Shown: piece by piece, positions 7,247-14,923 of the stretch
How positions within the stretch are numbered: the first letter of the stretch is position 1
Layout of the letters: every line of letters begins with the position of its first letter
Translations under genes and position numbers: made by a program
Source of the DNA: Cyclobacteriaceae bacterium
Lineage (GTDB): Bacteria > Bacteroidota > Bacteroidia > Cytophagales > Cyclobacteriaceae
DNA length: 15,161 bases
NCBI GenBank assembly: GCA_015492915.1
Contig: WGED01000178.1
Coordinates: 1 to 15,161, forward strand
Direction: 5' to 3'
The notes under the pieces: model-generated
Told to the model about the DNA's origin: nothing
The model's input: only the letters and a program-made list of their open reading frames with translations
Database searches by the model: none

Positions 7247-7954
7247 CTAAATATCCCCCAGTTGCGGCCTGATAAGTATCTCCTCCACAACCGAATGTTT
7301 TGAGAGTAAATAAGCGCTAAATACGGCTTCCGCCACATCCTCTGCTTTCATAAAGCGCTCTCCGGGCAAATCTGTCCCCTCCCAACTCGTTGTCAGCGTG
7401 GCGCCGGGCAATACGGCTGTGACGCGGATGCCCTGAGTTTTCATCTCTTCACGCAACACTTTGGTCATACCCAACATGGCGTATTTGGAGATGGAATAAG
7501 AGCCGCCATCGGCATAGGGCATGATACTCGCCACGGAACATATATTGAAAATATGGCCCTTTTCGGATGCTCTTATGAGCGGAAGGATGCCGCGGGTCAA
7601 ATGATAGGCGCTGTACAGGTTGGTTTCGATCATCATTTCCAGCGCTCCGTCCTCCTCGCTGCTGATGGCGCCGGGAATGAATACCCCTGTATTGTTGAGG
7701 AGCACATCCACCCTGTCAGTATTTTCTTTTACAAAATCAGCAAATCCCATAGCCTCCTCCTTCACCGACAGATCAGCCTGCCTGATAAAAATCGTTGATT
7801 TTTCATGAGATTTTGCCAATTCTTCTCTAAGATTTTGAAGGTCTTCCTCATGGCGGGCGCAGGTAAATACATCAAATCCCATGGCTGCGAATTTCTCCAC
7901 CAGTGCCCTGCCGATGCCTTTGGTGCCCCCTGAAATGACTGCCGTTTTATTCAT
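7247..7954 (-). CDS. Short-chain dehydrogenase/reductase (classical SDR)
   Basis: A 235-residue cytoplasmic NAD(P)(H)-dependent oxidoreductase. The cofactor motif SGGTKGIG is at 8-15, with the classical T-G-x-x-x-G-I-G replaced at its first position by S-G-G-T. Asp61 in the ADL segment is the adenine-ring aspartate. The structural motif is NNTG at 87-90 instead of the usual NNAG. The catalytic tetrad is present: N112, S140, Y153 and K157 (YSISK), with the normal 13-residue Ser-Tyr spacing. The PG motif after the sixth strand (LPGAT) is also there. Arg34 after the second strand (CARHEED) favours NADP(H). The protein is slightly short for the family. The substrate cannot be predicted; 3-oxoacyl reductase-like or sepiapterin reductase-like activities are possible. 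It is divergent from the MlaE gene. Confidence 0.92.
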   Translation of the reverse strand: MNKTAVISGGTKGIGRALVEKFAAMGFDVFTCARHEEDLQNLREELAKSHEKSTIFIRQADLSVKEEAMGFADFVKENTDRVDVLLNNTGVFIPGAISSEEDGALEMMIETNLYSAYHLTRGILPLIRASEKGHIFNICSVASIMPYADGGSYSISKYAMLGMTKVLREEMKTQGIRVTAVLPGATLTTSWEGTDLPGERFMKAEDVAEAVFSAYLLSKHSVVEEILIRPQLGDI

Positions 7955-8093
7955 TGCAAAAATTGATTAAAACTCATGGATCAGTTTTCCTGTGATGATT
8001 ACAAATTATCATCTTTTTAGCATCAATCACCAACATCGCTACAATAATATTGACAAAATCGTATCTTTACACTCTTAGGTAAAGACTGAAATC
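7955..8093. promoter_or_regulatory. Divergent intergenic region between SDR and mlaE
   Basis: This 139-base AT-rich gap separates two divergently transcribed genes, so it must hold both promoters. On the plus strand TATCTTTA at 8062-8069, 24 bases before the mlaE ATG, matches 7 of 8 positions of the Bacteroidota -7 box TAnnTTTG. No TTG lies at the expected -33 distance, so the call is weak. No operator palindrome was seen. Confidence 0.35.
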
Positions 8094-8822
8094 ATGAAAG
8101 GTATCGGTAAGTACTTCATCTTTCTCAGCAGGCTCTTTGTGAAAAGAGAGCCACTGAAAACCTATATGAAACAGATCATCGACGAATGTGTCAAGATCGG
8201 CATTGATTCGCTGGTAATCGTCGCCATCGTCTCCACCTTTATCGGGGCCGTTACGTGTATTCAGACTGCCTACAACATGGTAAGCCCATTGATCCCCGAT
8301 TATGTCATCAGCGTTGTTGTGCGCGATATGACTTTGCTCGAACTGGCGCCAACCATCACGGCAATCGTATTTGCCGGTAAGGTCGGGTCAAACATCGCCG
8401 GTGAACTGGGAACTATGAAAATCACCGAACAGATCGACGCGCTGGAGGTGATGGGGATTAATTCGGTTTCATTTCTGGGACTTCCGAAAATTGTCGGGGC
8501 TGTATTTATGTTTCCGATGCTCGTGATCCTGGCCGGATTTCTCGCAATTATGGGCGGATATTTTGCCGGTACGCTCACGGGCGTCATCACTCCGCAAGAT
8601 TACATCTACGGATTGCGTGCGGATTTTATCGAATTCAATGTGACATTTGCCATGATCAAGTCGGTGGTTTTTGCCTTTCTGGTAGCATCGATTTCATCAT
8701 ACAAAGGATACAGCACTTCAGGGGGCGCCCTCGAGGTAGGGCATGCCAGTACGAGTGCCGTGACAAACAGTTGCATCGCGATCCTTACCGCCGATTATCT
8801 TCTGGCTGAATTATTATTGTAG
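8094..8822 (+). CDS. mlaE: MlaE-family ABC permease of an MCE lipid transporter
   Basis: Inner-membrane permease of the Mla/MCE class, which moves phospholipids between the inner and outer membranes. It has 242 residues, close to the usual 250-260. After an amphipathic N-terminal segment (about 1-30) there are hydrophobic segments at about 37-60, 80-100, 126-165, 190-212 and 220-242. The family hallmark GELGTMKITEQIDALEVMG is at 103-121; this cytoplasmic coupling loop contacts the ATPase. The likely start is ATG 8094, which leaves the N-terminal helix intact. The ATPase gene begins 7 bases after the stop, so both are one operon. The usual partner, an MCE-domain protein (MlaD), is not encoded next door. 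The gene symbol follows the E. coli family name; the exact substrate is inferred. Confidence 0.92.
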   Translation: MKGIGKYFIFLSRLFVKREPLKTYMKQIIDECVKIGIDSLVIVAIVSTFIGAVTCIQTAYNMVSPLIPDYVISVVVRDMTLLELAPTITAIVFAGKVGSNIAGELGTMKITEQIDALEVMGINSVSFLGLPKIVGAVFMFPMLVILAGFLAIMGGYFAGTLTGVITPQDYIYGLRADFIEFNVTFAMIKSVVFAFLVASISSYKGYSTSGGALEVGHASTSAVTNSCIAILTADYLLAELLL

Positions 8823-8829
8823 ATTTCTC

Positions 8830-9600
8830 ATGATCAAGTTTGACAACATCACCAAATCATTTGAGGGTAAAACCGTGCTGCACGGCATCAGCGGTATTTT
8901 CGAACCGGGCAGGGCCAATCTGATCATTGGTACAAGCGGTACCGGCAAAAGTGTGTTGCTCAAATGCATGGTGGGTTTGATGAAGCCCGACGACGGTGTA
9001 GTGCTTTACGACGGGCGTGATTTTACCCATGCGACACACTTCGTGCAAAGAGAAATAAGAAGGGATATCGGTATGCTGTTTCAGGGTGCTGCACTGTTCG
9101 ACTCCATGAGCGTAGAACGCAATGTCATGTTTCCGCTCGATATCCTTACAGAAATGCCCAAAGATGAAAAGCTCGACAGGGTGAATTTCATCCTGAAAAG
9201 GGTAGGCCTTGAAAATGCCAATAATCTCATGCCTTCCGAGCTCAGCGGCGGCATGAAAAAACGCGTTGGCATCGCCCGTGCACTTGTCAATAACTCCAAA
9301 TACCTCTACTGCGACGAACCCAACTCAGGCCTTGATCCGCAAACGTCCATCCTGATCGACAGTCTCATCAAAGAGATCACGGAAGAGTTTAACATCACCA
9401 CCGTCGTAGTGACACACGACATGAACTCAGTGATGGAAATCGGGGATTATATCATTTATATGTACCAGGGGCGCAAGCTCTGGGAGGGCAACAAGGCGGA
9501 AATCCTGGATGCCGAAGTTCCGGAGCTGCACGATTTTATTTATGCCAACAAACTGGTACAGGCCCTCAGAGAAGAACAGGATTTGAAGAAAAACGGGTGA
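8830..9600 (+). CDS. mlaF: MlaF-family ABC ATPase of an MCE lipid transporter
   Basis: ATPase driving the MlaE permease, 256 residues, cytoplasmic. Walker A is GTSGTGKS (34-41). The Q-loop is at MLFQGAALFDSMSV, the MlaF/TtgA-type variant of this segment. The signature is LSGGM (138-142), with KKRVGIARAL after it. Walker B is YLYCDEP (158-164), followed by NSGLDPQTS, and the switch histidine is in VTHDMNS. The ILDAEVPELHDFIYA stretch near the C-terminus resembles the MlaF tail that interacts with its partner subunit. The 7-base spacing from the permease gene indicates coupled expression. An opposite-strand gene follows after a 342-base gap, so no MCE gene lies in this operon as seen here. Confidence 0.93.
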   Translation: MIKFDNITKSFEGKTVLHGISGIFEPGRANLIIGTSGTGKSVLLKCMVGLMKPDDGVVLYDGRDFTHATHFVQREIRRDIGMLFQGAALFDSMSVERNVMFPLDILTEMPKDEKLDRVNFILKRVGLENANNLMPSELSGGMKKRVGIARALVNNSKYLYCDEPNSGLDPQTSILIDSLIKEITEEFNITTVVVTHDMNSVMEIGDYIIYMYQGRKLWEGNKAEILDAEVPELHDFIYANKLVQALREEQDLKKNG

Positions 9601-9942
9601 TTACGGCCTGGTGTTATGTCAAATGAAAATTAACGCAAATACTGTTTTTGAATTAAAACACCGGAATGCCGGGTGTAGAATCATTCTATACCCTGATATC
9701 GATTTAGATTAACATAATTGAAGGATTTTTTAATCCGTTATTATCAAATATGGCCATATCATGGTGTAGTTTCAAACTACCCCCGGTTCTAATCTATATT
9801 TAACCTCATGCCAGCACTCAGTATTTTAAAATCATTTATGATCTTTTGTCTTTTTCTCCTGGATAATTTTACAACATCAATGATGAGGGTTCTTCATGAA
9901 AAATATAAACCCATCTCTACGGCGCTGACATGGTTTTTCGGA
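9601..9942. other. Convergent intergenic region with small hairpins
   Basis: A 342-base stretch between the 3' ends of the ATPase gene and the minus-strand dehydrogenase. It holds an ACACC..GGTGT hairpin with a bulge (9658-9676), a GGATT/AATCC stem around TTTT (9723-9736) and a perfect GTAGTTT/AAACTAC palindrome with a one-base centre (9766-9780). Any of these could end transcription of either gene, but none has a clean T-run. A 60-codon frame at 9808-9990 is judged spurious: it overlaps the dehydrogenase end on the other strand and has no recognisable content. Confidence 0.45.
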
Positions 9943-10941
9943 TTATCCGGCAAAACAGGCGGGCGAAGGGATATCCCCCATGGTTCTTAAGCCTGGTTTT
10001 GCGCTCAGTATCTGGCGGCTAACATTGATGGTGATCGCACAGGTTCCGATATCCCCGTTTACGCCTCCCTCGATGTGGGAGTAAATATTGGGGGTACCGA
10101 TGATTTTCACCTCATCGAAAGAATCGGCCTCGCCAATGGCAGCGCGGAAGTTAAGGATGATTTTAGCTTCACCGTTCACATATCCTTTTCCAACCTGGTT
10201 TACGCCTGCCGCATTGCCCTTGGGGATGGTCATCGCTTCGGTAACGATGTCTTCCCGGGCGATTACCGGCATAATGATGTCTTCCGTTTTGTCAAGTTTC
10301 CAGTTGAGTTTTGCGGCAATAAAGTGAATGGATTCTGTCAAACCGACATGCCGGAGGGCACCTTGCCGTTTTTTATGCTCAAACTCCGCAAGCGTGAGGC
10401 CTGCACCGATCTTTTTTTGAAAAGGGACACGGCGGTAAACGGCATTCTGATAGCGGTTCACTTCCACCCTGTCAACATTCTGGCACAATGCCGTAAAAAA
10501 AGCGGGCAGGGCATCCATCAGAAATCCGGGGTTGATGCCCGTGCCTACCACTGCCACATTGTTTTCCCGCGCGGAGCGGTCTATGGTCTCCGCCAGTTTT
10601 GGCGAAGTATTCCACGGGTAGGACAACTCTTCACACGTTGACACCACCGGAATGCCCAACGCCACAATATCCAATATTTGCGGTGTTATCCTTTCCATAT
10701 CCGATACAGTGGTAAGGATGGCCACATCCGGCCTGGTTTGCGACACGGCTTCTCTCAGTGATGCCGAGACGGTGATATCCGCCGGCAGACCTTCCTGGAG
10801 AGAGGCAAGTGTCATGCCAACAAGCCGCTCGTTTTTATCGACGGCAGCTACCGTACTGATCCCCGCACGTTTGGTGATAAAATCCGCAATTTTAATCCCC
10901 AGCGGGCCCATACCAATTTGTATTACTTTTATATGTGCCAT
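9943..10941 (-). CDS. 2,4-diaminopentanoate dehydrogenase-like Rossmann oxidoreductase
   Basis: A cytoplasmic NAD(P)-dependent dehydrogenase of 332 residues from ATG 10941; an in-frame ATG at 10974 would add 11 residues before the Rossmann fold and is less likely. The first strand carries the cofactor loop GMGPLG at 10-15, and an Asp ends the second strand (AAVDKNE), which suggests NAD. The GTGINPGFLMDALP segment (133-146) and the closing LRTMGDIPSP match the dihydrodipicolinate reductase-like family that includes 2,4-diaminopentanoate dehydrogenase (Ord) of ornithine fermentation. That enzyme oxidises 2,4-diaminopentanoate to 2-amino-4-oxopentanoate with ammonia release. None of the partner genes (ornithine aminomutase, thiolase) is in the window. 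The gene stands alone and convergent to mlaF, so the substrate is inferred and a different amine or amino-acid substrate is possible. Confidence 0.8.
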   Translation of the reverse strand: MAHIKVIQIGMGPLGIKIADFITKRAGISTVAAVDKNERLVGMTLASLQEGLPADITVSASLREAVSQTRPDVAILTTVSDMERITPQILDIVALGIPVVSTCEELSYPWNTSPKLAETIDRSARENNVAVVGTGINPGFLMDALPAFFTALCQNVDRVEVNRYQNAVYRRVPFQKKIGAGLTLAEFEHKKRQGALRHVGLTESIHFIAAKLNWKLDKTEDIIMPVIAREDIVTEAMTIPKGNAAGVNQVGKGYVNGEAKIILNFRAAIGEADSFDEVKIIGTPNIYSHIEGGVNGDIGTCAITINVSRQILSAKPGLRTMGDIPSPACFAG

Positions 10942-11402
10942 TGTTTTATCCGGATAAAATGGTTTTGAGAACAAGATAGTTCATAGTTCATGGATTTGAA
11001 TACAAGTATGGGGAAAAATATTTTAGCCCCCCATTAGCGGCACCCGGAGAGGAATCTGAAGAAACCGGCGCAGATCATGCTCAGAGTCCGGAATTGAGAC
11101 CTTGAGCGGGGCGGCGGTGTTGGAGAAAGGAACAAAAGAGGCATGAAAAAAACGGTTATTTTTCATGTTACGGGCCAGAAATTCATGCCTTAACCCGAAT
11201 AATTCGGGAAATAATAAAGGAAACGCTCAAAGCGCTGATAAACACGGAATTGATGGTCACTTGATGAATTTCCATTCCTCAAATTCGGGGCATTATGAAA
11301 CAAGCGTTTTTCAATGTAAATATTTAAATATCAATTCCTTACTTGCATCATCGTAATCTTTTCATGAATGATCCAGGTTAATGTCTTTCAATAGCACCGA
11401 TA
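10942..11402. other. Non-coding region with inverted repeats
   Basis: About 460 bases without a credible gene upstream of the dehydrogenase on the minus strand. It must hold that gene's promoter, but no convincing -33/-7 pair was found. A perfect 9-bp stem CATGAAAAA/TTTTTCATG with an 8-base loop lies at 11142-11167, and CCCGAA/TTCGGG with a 3-base loop at 11194-11208. A frame at 11165-11356 is judged spurious. A small RNA is possible but unsupported. Confidence 0.4.
11142..11167. repeat. Perfect 9-bp inverted repeat
   Basis: CATGAAAAA (11142-11150) is the exact reverse complement of TTTTTCATG (11159-11167), with an 8-base loop AACGGTTA. It resembles, in shape and in its CATGA-A-rich arms, the hairpin at 1860-1888. 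It could be a regulator site or a hairpin; neither is shown. Confidence 0.5.
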
Positions 11403-11427
11403 AAAACAAGACGGGAATTGATTCCCG
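11403..11427 (-). terminator. Rho-independent terminator of the outer-membrane protein gene
   Basis: Read on the minus strand, CGGGAAT and ATTCCCG (bases 11427-11412) form a GC-rich stem, followed at once by TCTTGTTTTTA. This lies 43 bases after the stop codon of the outer-membrane protein gene. A further small stem, CGGATG/CATCCG with a 4-base loop (11447-11462), sits between. Position, stem and T-run together make this the best terminator in the window. Confidence 0.7.
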
Positions 11428-11470
11428 GTCAGTGCTCTGCTGAAGGCGGATGGAAGCATCCGGGCTGTAA

Positions 11471-14400
11471 CTAAAACAACGCGCTGACCTGCATGCGGCC
11501 TATATGTACAGCTTCATTGTCCACTGACTTTCGTCCCTCATAGCTGACGGATAGCTGCAATCCCAGTAATATCTTTTTTTGAAGTGTCAGGTTCCACGAA
11601 AAATTTTGCCCCGGCTGCAGGGCTTCCAGCATTGCATAGGCGACGGGCGTGTTTGGCTGACCGTCGAATTCGATATTGCTGAATCTGAAAAACGCATCGA
11701 GCAAAAAGTCCGCAGCTTTACTCACCCTCACATTGGTACTCATCTCATGGATTCGTGCCGTTTCATGAGGTTCGCCCTGCAAATTTTCCTTGCCGGAATA
11801 GCCGTAACGAACCGTCCATCGAAAATTAGTGCCCGGTTGCCATGAGATTTCGGGCATTATTTTCTGCCTGCTGATAAGATAGTTCCTGCCGGACAGGAAG
11901 TCGGAACTGCTGTTCACATTGCCCCACAGATACAGCAACTTGAAATTATACGTTTTACTCATGTTGACCCTGATATTGGCAGAATAATTTTCGGTGCCGC
12001 GCCTGTCAAAGCCCTGTGTGAGCAATTGTTTGTTGGAAGTTCTGAAATATCCGAAATCCATGCCGAATCCGGGATTAGCCCTGTTAAAAAATATCCGGCT
12101 CCTGATCGTCTCCTTCAGCGAGAGGATATCCTCTTCGGGGATGTCATTGTAAAACGGCAACAGTCTGGCCGCAAGACCGGGGTTGGTAATGCGTTTGGTG
12201 ATGTTCCATGATGAAGCACCGGAAATCTTCGACAAAAACTTTTTAAAGCCCGCTTCTTTTTTCCATTTGCGGGGCAGTTCAAAGTTCAGCCTGTAGTTAA
12301 ATGTATTTTCATAGGCAAAAATATATTCACTCGTCGGCACCCACACTTTGATGTAATTTTTCTCATCGGGATTGATGGCAATATAAAACTCGCTAAGATC
12401 CTGTATGCCGTCGCCGTTGTCGTCGCGCCAGGTGTGGGTGCCTTTGCCGGTAGGCACTTGCACAAAGACGAATTCCCGCCTCAGCTCCCTGCCGCTCCCC
12501 GTGGCATAGGTGAGGTCGGATCGAACATGCCGTTTGAAAAAAGCCGCATACCAGTCGGCGCGAATGATGAGCGTCTCCTCATTTATTGGCGTGCCGCCCG
12601 TCAGATAATTTTTGTTGTCCCTGTATGTAAACAGAAAATTGAGCTTCTGGTTCGGGTTTACCGAGGTGTTGACAAAAAACCTGGTGGTTCTTGAGTCATC
12701 GCCCCGCAGGAGCTCGCCGCCTTGCGGGCTTTTGTCTTCGCGAATACTGTACGACAGACCGAATTTGGTTTTCAATGTATCATTGCTGTTTATAAAAAAC
12801 AGATGCTCCCTGTAGTTCATCTGCGTACCCGTGATGGAGTCGGAATCCAGGGGTTTCAGCTCATTCTCATCGAGGATAAATTTGTACCCGGGCACAAAAA
12901 TCCGGCTTTTATAAAAAGTACTCGCGTTCACCCTGTTCCACTTTGACCGGAAATCCTGTGTCGCATTTTTCATAAAAAATCCATCACTCACGATCTGAAA
13001 CCGGCCGATGCTCTGAGAAAAATCGACGTATTGCTGGGTGCCGTCCACATACGCATCACGTTTTCTGTTTACCAGCCTCCATGAAATCTTGTTAAAAGCA
13101 TCCTTCTCCAGTCCCGCCCCGATGCTGAAAATATGATCGGCTGATGTGTCCGGCTTGTCGCCGGGCTTGTAGCTCCAGTCGCGATCAAACTCGATGTATC
13201 TGAAGCGATCGATGGGTGTGAAAAATTCATTGTCAAATTCATAATTGGCCAGAGCCGAAAATTTGTAACCCTTCATGAACTTCACAGGCCTGTCCCGCGA
13301 TTCAAACCCTCCCTTGATGGCAAAACCATTATTGTCTTCATTGTCGATTTCAGAGTACAGATTGAGGTCGTTGTTCGAGAAAGCCACTTCCGTAAAAACC
13401 TTTTCATACTTTGTGATATCAAACCCGCCTCCCACAGTGACCATGTTTTTTTTGTTGGGTGCGGGTATCCGGATAACGGGGGCGTACCTGCCCTGAGGTG
13501 CATCGCCAACAGGCGATACCCATTGAAACACCCTGCCGTTGGCCGTACTGCGGCTGAGGATATAATTGCCCCTGCCCTCGCCTACATCACTGAATGTAAC
13601 CCTGTAAAGTGTGGTCGCCGAGTCCGTGGTATAAATGAATATTTTCACCGGATTTCCATCAGCATCCAGCGTATCGGTTTGACGGTACAGGACCTCCTCT
13701 TTGTTGTATGAAACCTCCACAGCGCTCATTTTAACGGCCCTCTCCAGGTCATCGCCGACGCTGCGCAGCAATTCCTTGTCATCATTGTTGAGGCTGAAAG
13801 TCAGCGGTTTGTTGGGGTTATCTTTTTCCTGATAATAATTGAATGAGAAATTGGCCTTTCCGACCGTCTGATAATGGCTGGCCGCGATGATGCTGCGGCT
13901 GTAATTCCTGTCGGAATATTCCACATCGATACGCACCCTGGAGAATTTCGTGATCAGTACCCTGCTCGTAAATTGTATCTCTGCCTTGTTGTAATCGATG
14001 ACATAGTCGTGATTAAATCCCCTTTGGAGCAACACTCCGTCGAGGTACACCTTTTCGGAATTGGCCAGAATGATGATAAAGTCATTGGCGCCGGGTATGC
14101 GTATCCTGTACGGTCCGGGCACACCCTCTTCCACCTCCAGTTGTATCGAAGCAAACTTTCCCTTAGCCACACTCACGCCGAGCGATGTCTCCGCCGAGGA
14201 CTTCTTGCCTGTTTTGTACCGTGCAGTCGCCATGCCTCCCTGCACATTTTTGTAATACCGGAGAAACTGTGACGCCTTATTCCTGAAGACAACATCTCCA
14301 CCACGCAATGAAAAATTATCGTTATACAGCTCTATGAAAATATTGTCAAAATCCTGTATCTGCGCCGTGTTGCCCTCAGGCTGAAAGGGCACCTCCTGGT

Positions 14401-14923
14401 CGGTGATGGAAGCCCGGATGTTCAGGTTTTCTCCGAGTTTTCCTTCCAGTTGCAGGTTGAGCGCCGAATTGACAACTACATTTTGTGCATTGCCAAAGGA
14501 AATACCCCTTGACAAACTGCCACTTTTCTGCAGGTTGTCGGTAGGGAAAAGCTCCTCACGCTGGTCGAGTACTTTTTTCTCTTCCTGTTTTGTCCTTGTG
14601 GAACTATAAATCTTTTGTTCGTTATACTCCACTACATCTTTGCGCGACCAGGTCTTATGCAATTGGTACGGAATGGTCTGATAACATACCGTGACGCTAT
14701 CGTCTCGTGACATTTTATTGAAATAAAAAAATCCTGTGGAAGGATCGTAGATGTATGACAATTCGGGCATTTCCCTGATCTCGATCGATGAAGGGATCAC
14801 TGTGAGGGAATCAAGCATGATTTCATGGCGGGTGATGCTCAGCTTCCTGCATTTGGTATGCGGATCCTGTGCGACCATAGCCATGGGCAACAACATAAAA
14901 ACGATAAAAAAAAACCTGTGCAT
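11471..14923 (-). CDS. Large Bacteroidota outer-membrane beta-barrel protein with EF-hand-like loop
   Basis: An 1150-residue protein starting at ATG 14923 with a clear signal peptide (MHRFFFIVFMLLPMAMVAQ, cut near 19). An N-terminal domain of about 110 residues is followed by a charged linker (about 93-130). A conserved block then starts with LSRGISFGNAQNV (138-150) and runs through LNLQLEGKLGENLNIRASITD, PEGNTAQIQDFDNIFI, GVPGPYRIRIPG (267-278), a VYLDGVLLQRG hairpin and DYVIDYNKAEIQFT. I recognise this block from a widespread family of large Bacteroidota surface barrels of unknown function. From about 350 to the end, many alternating amphipathic strands and a C-terminal phenylalanine (SALF) fit a large outer-membrane barrel. 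A canonical 12-residue calcium loop (D834, N836, D838, I840, D842, E845) is embedded before YIKVWVPTSEY. The start overlaps the kinase stop by one base. Function unknown. Confidence 0.85.
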   Translation of the reverse strand: MHRFFFIVFMLLPMAMVAQDPHTKCRKLSITRHEIMLDSLTVIPSSIEIREMPELSYIYDPSTGFFYFNKMSRDDSVTVCYQTIPYQLHKTWSRKDVVEYNEQKIYSSTRTKQEEKKVLDQREELFPTDNLQKSGSLSRGISFGNAQNVVVNSALNLQLEGKLGENLNIRASITDQEVPFQPEGNTAQIQDFDNIFIELYNDNFSLRGGDVVFRNKASQFLRYYKNVQGGMATARYKTGKKSSAETSLGVSVAKGKFASIQLEVEEGVPGPYRIRIPGANDFIIILANSEKVYLDGVLLQRGFNHDYVIDYNKAEIQFTSRVLITKFSRVRIDVEYSDRNYSRSIIAASHYQTVGKANFSFNYYQEKDNPNKPLTFSLNNDDKELLRSVGDDLERAVKMSAVEVSYNKEEVLYRQTDTLDADGNPVKIFIYTTDSATTLYRVTFSDVGEGRGNYILSRSTANGRVFQWVSPVGDAPQGRYAPVIRIPAPNKKNMVTVGGGFDITKYEKVFTEVAFSNNDLNLYSEIDNEDNNGFAIKGGFESRDRPVKFMKGYKFSALANYEFDNEFFTPIDRFRYIEFDRDWSYKPGDKPDTSADHIFSIGAGLEKDAFNKISWRLVNRKRDAYVDGTQQYVDFSQSIGRFQIVSDGFFMKNATQDFRSKWNRVNASTFYKSRIFVPGYKFILDENELKPLDSDSITGTQMNYREHLFFINSNDTLKTKFGLSYSIREDKSPQGGELLRGDDSRTTRFFVNTSVNPNQKLNFLFTYRDNKNYLTGGTPINEETLIIRADWYAAFFKRHVRSDLTYATGSGRELRREFVFVQVPTGKGTHTWRDDNGDGIQDLSEFYIAINPDEKNYIKVWVPTSEYIFAYENTFNYRLNFELPRKWKKEAGFKKFLSKISGASSWNITKRITNPGLAARLLPFYNDIPEEDILSLKETIRSRIFFNRANPGFGMDFGYFRTSNKQLLTQGFDRRGTENYSANIRVNMSKTYNFKLLYLWGNVNSSSDFLSGRNYLISRQKIMPEISWQPGTNFRWTVRYGYSGKENLQGEPHETARIHEMSTNVRVSKAADFLLDAFFRFSNIEFDGQPNTPVAYAMLEALQPGQNFSWNLTLQKKILLGLQLSVSYEGRKSVDNEAVHIGRMQVSALF

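Noticed and set aside
8050..8069. Full Bacteroidota promoter for mlaE
   Set aside because: The -7-like TATCTTTA is present, but the only nearby TTG is 9 bases away instead of about 19-20, so a complete promoter cannot be claimed.
9808..9990. 60-codon frame with a hydrophobic start
   Set aside because: It overlaps the end of the dehydrogenase on the opposite strand and shows no convincing start signal; a small membrane protein cannot be fully excluded.
11165..11356. 63-codon frame
   Set aside because: It has Asn/Ser-rich random-looking content, spans palindromes and matches no family I know.
13874..14272. 132-codon plus-strand frame
   Set aside because: It is a shadow of the large outer-membrane protein gene, whose frame has signal peptide, conserved blocks and a terminator.
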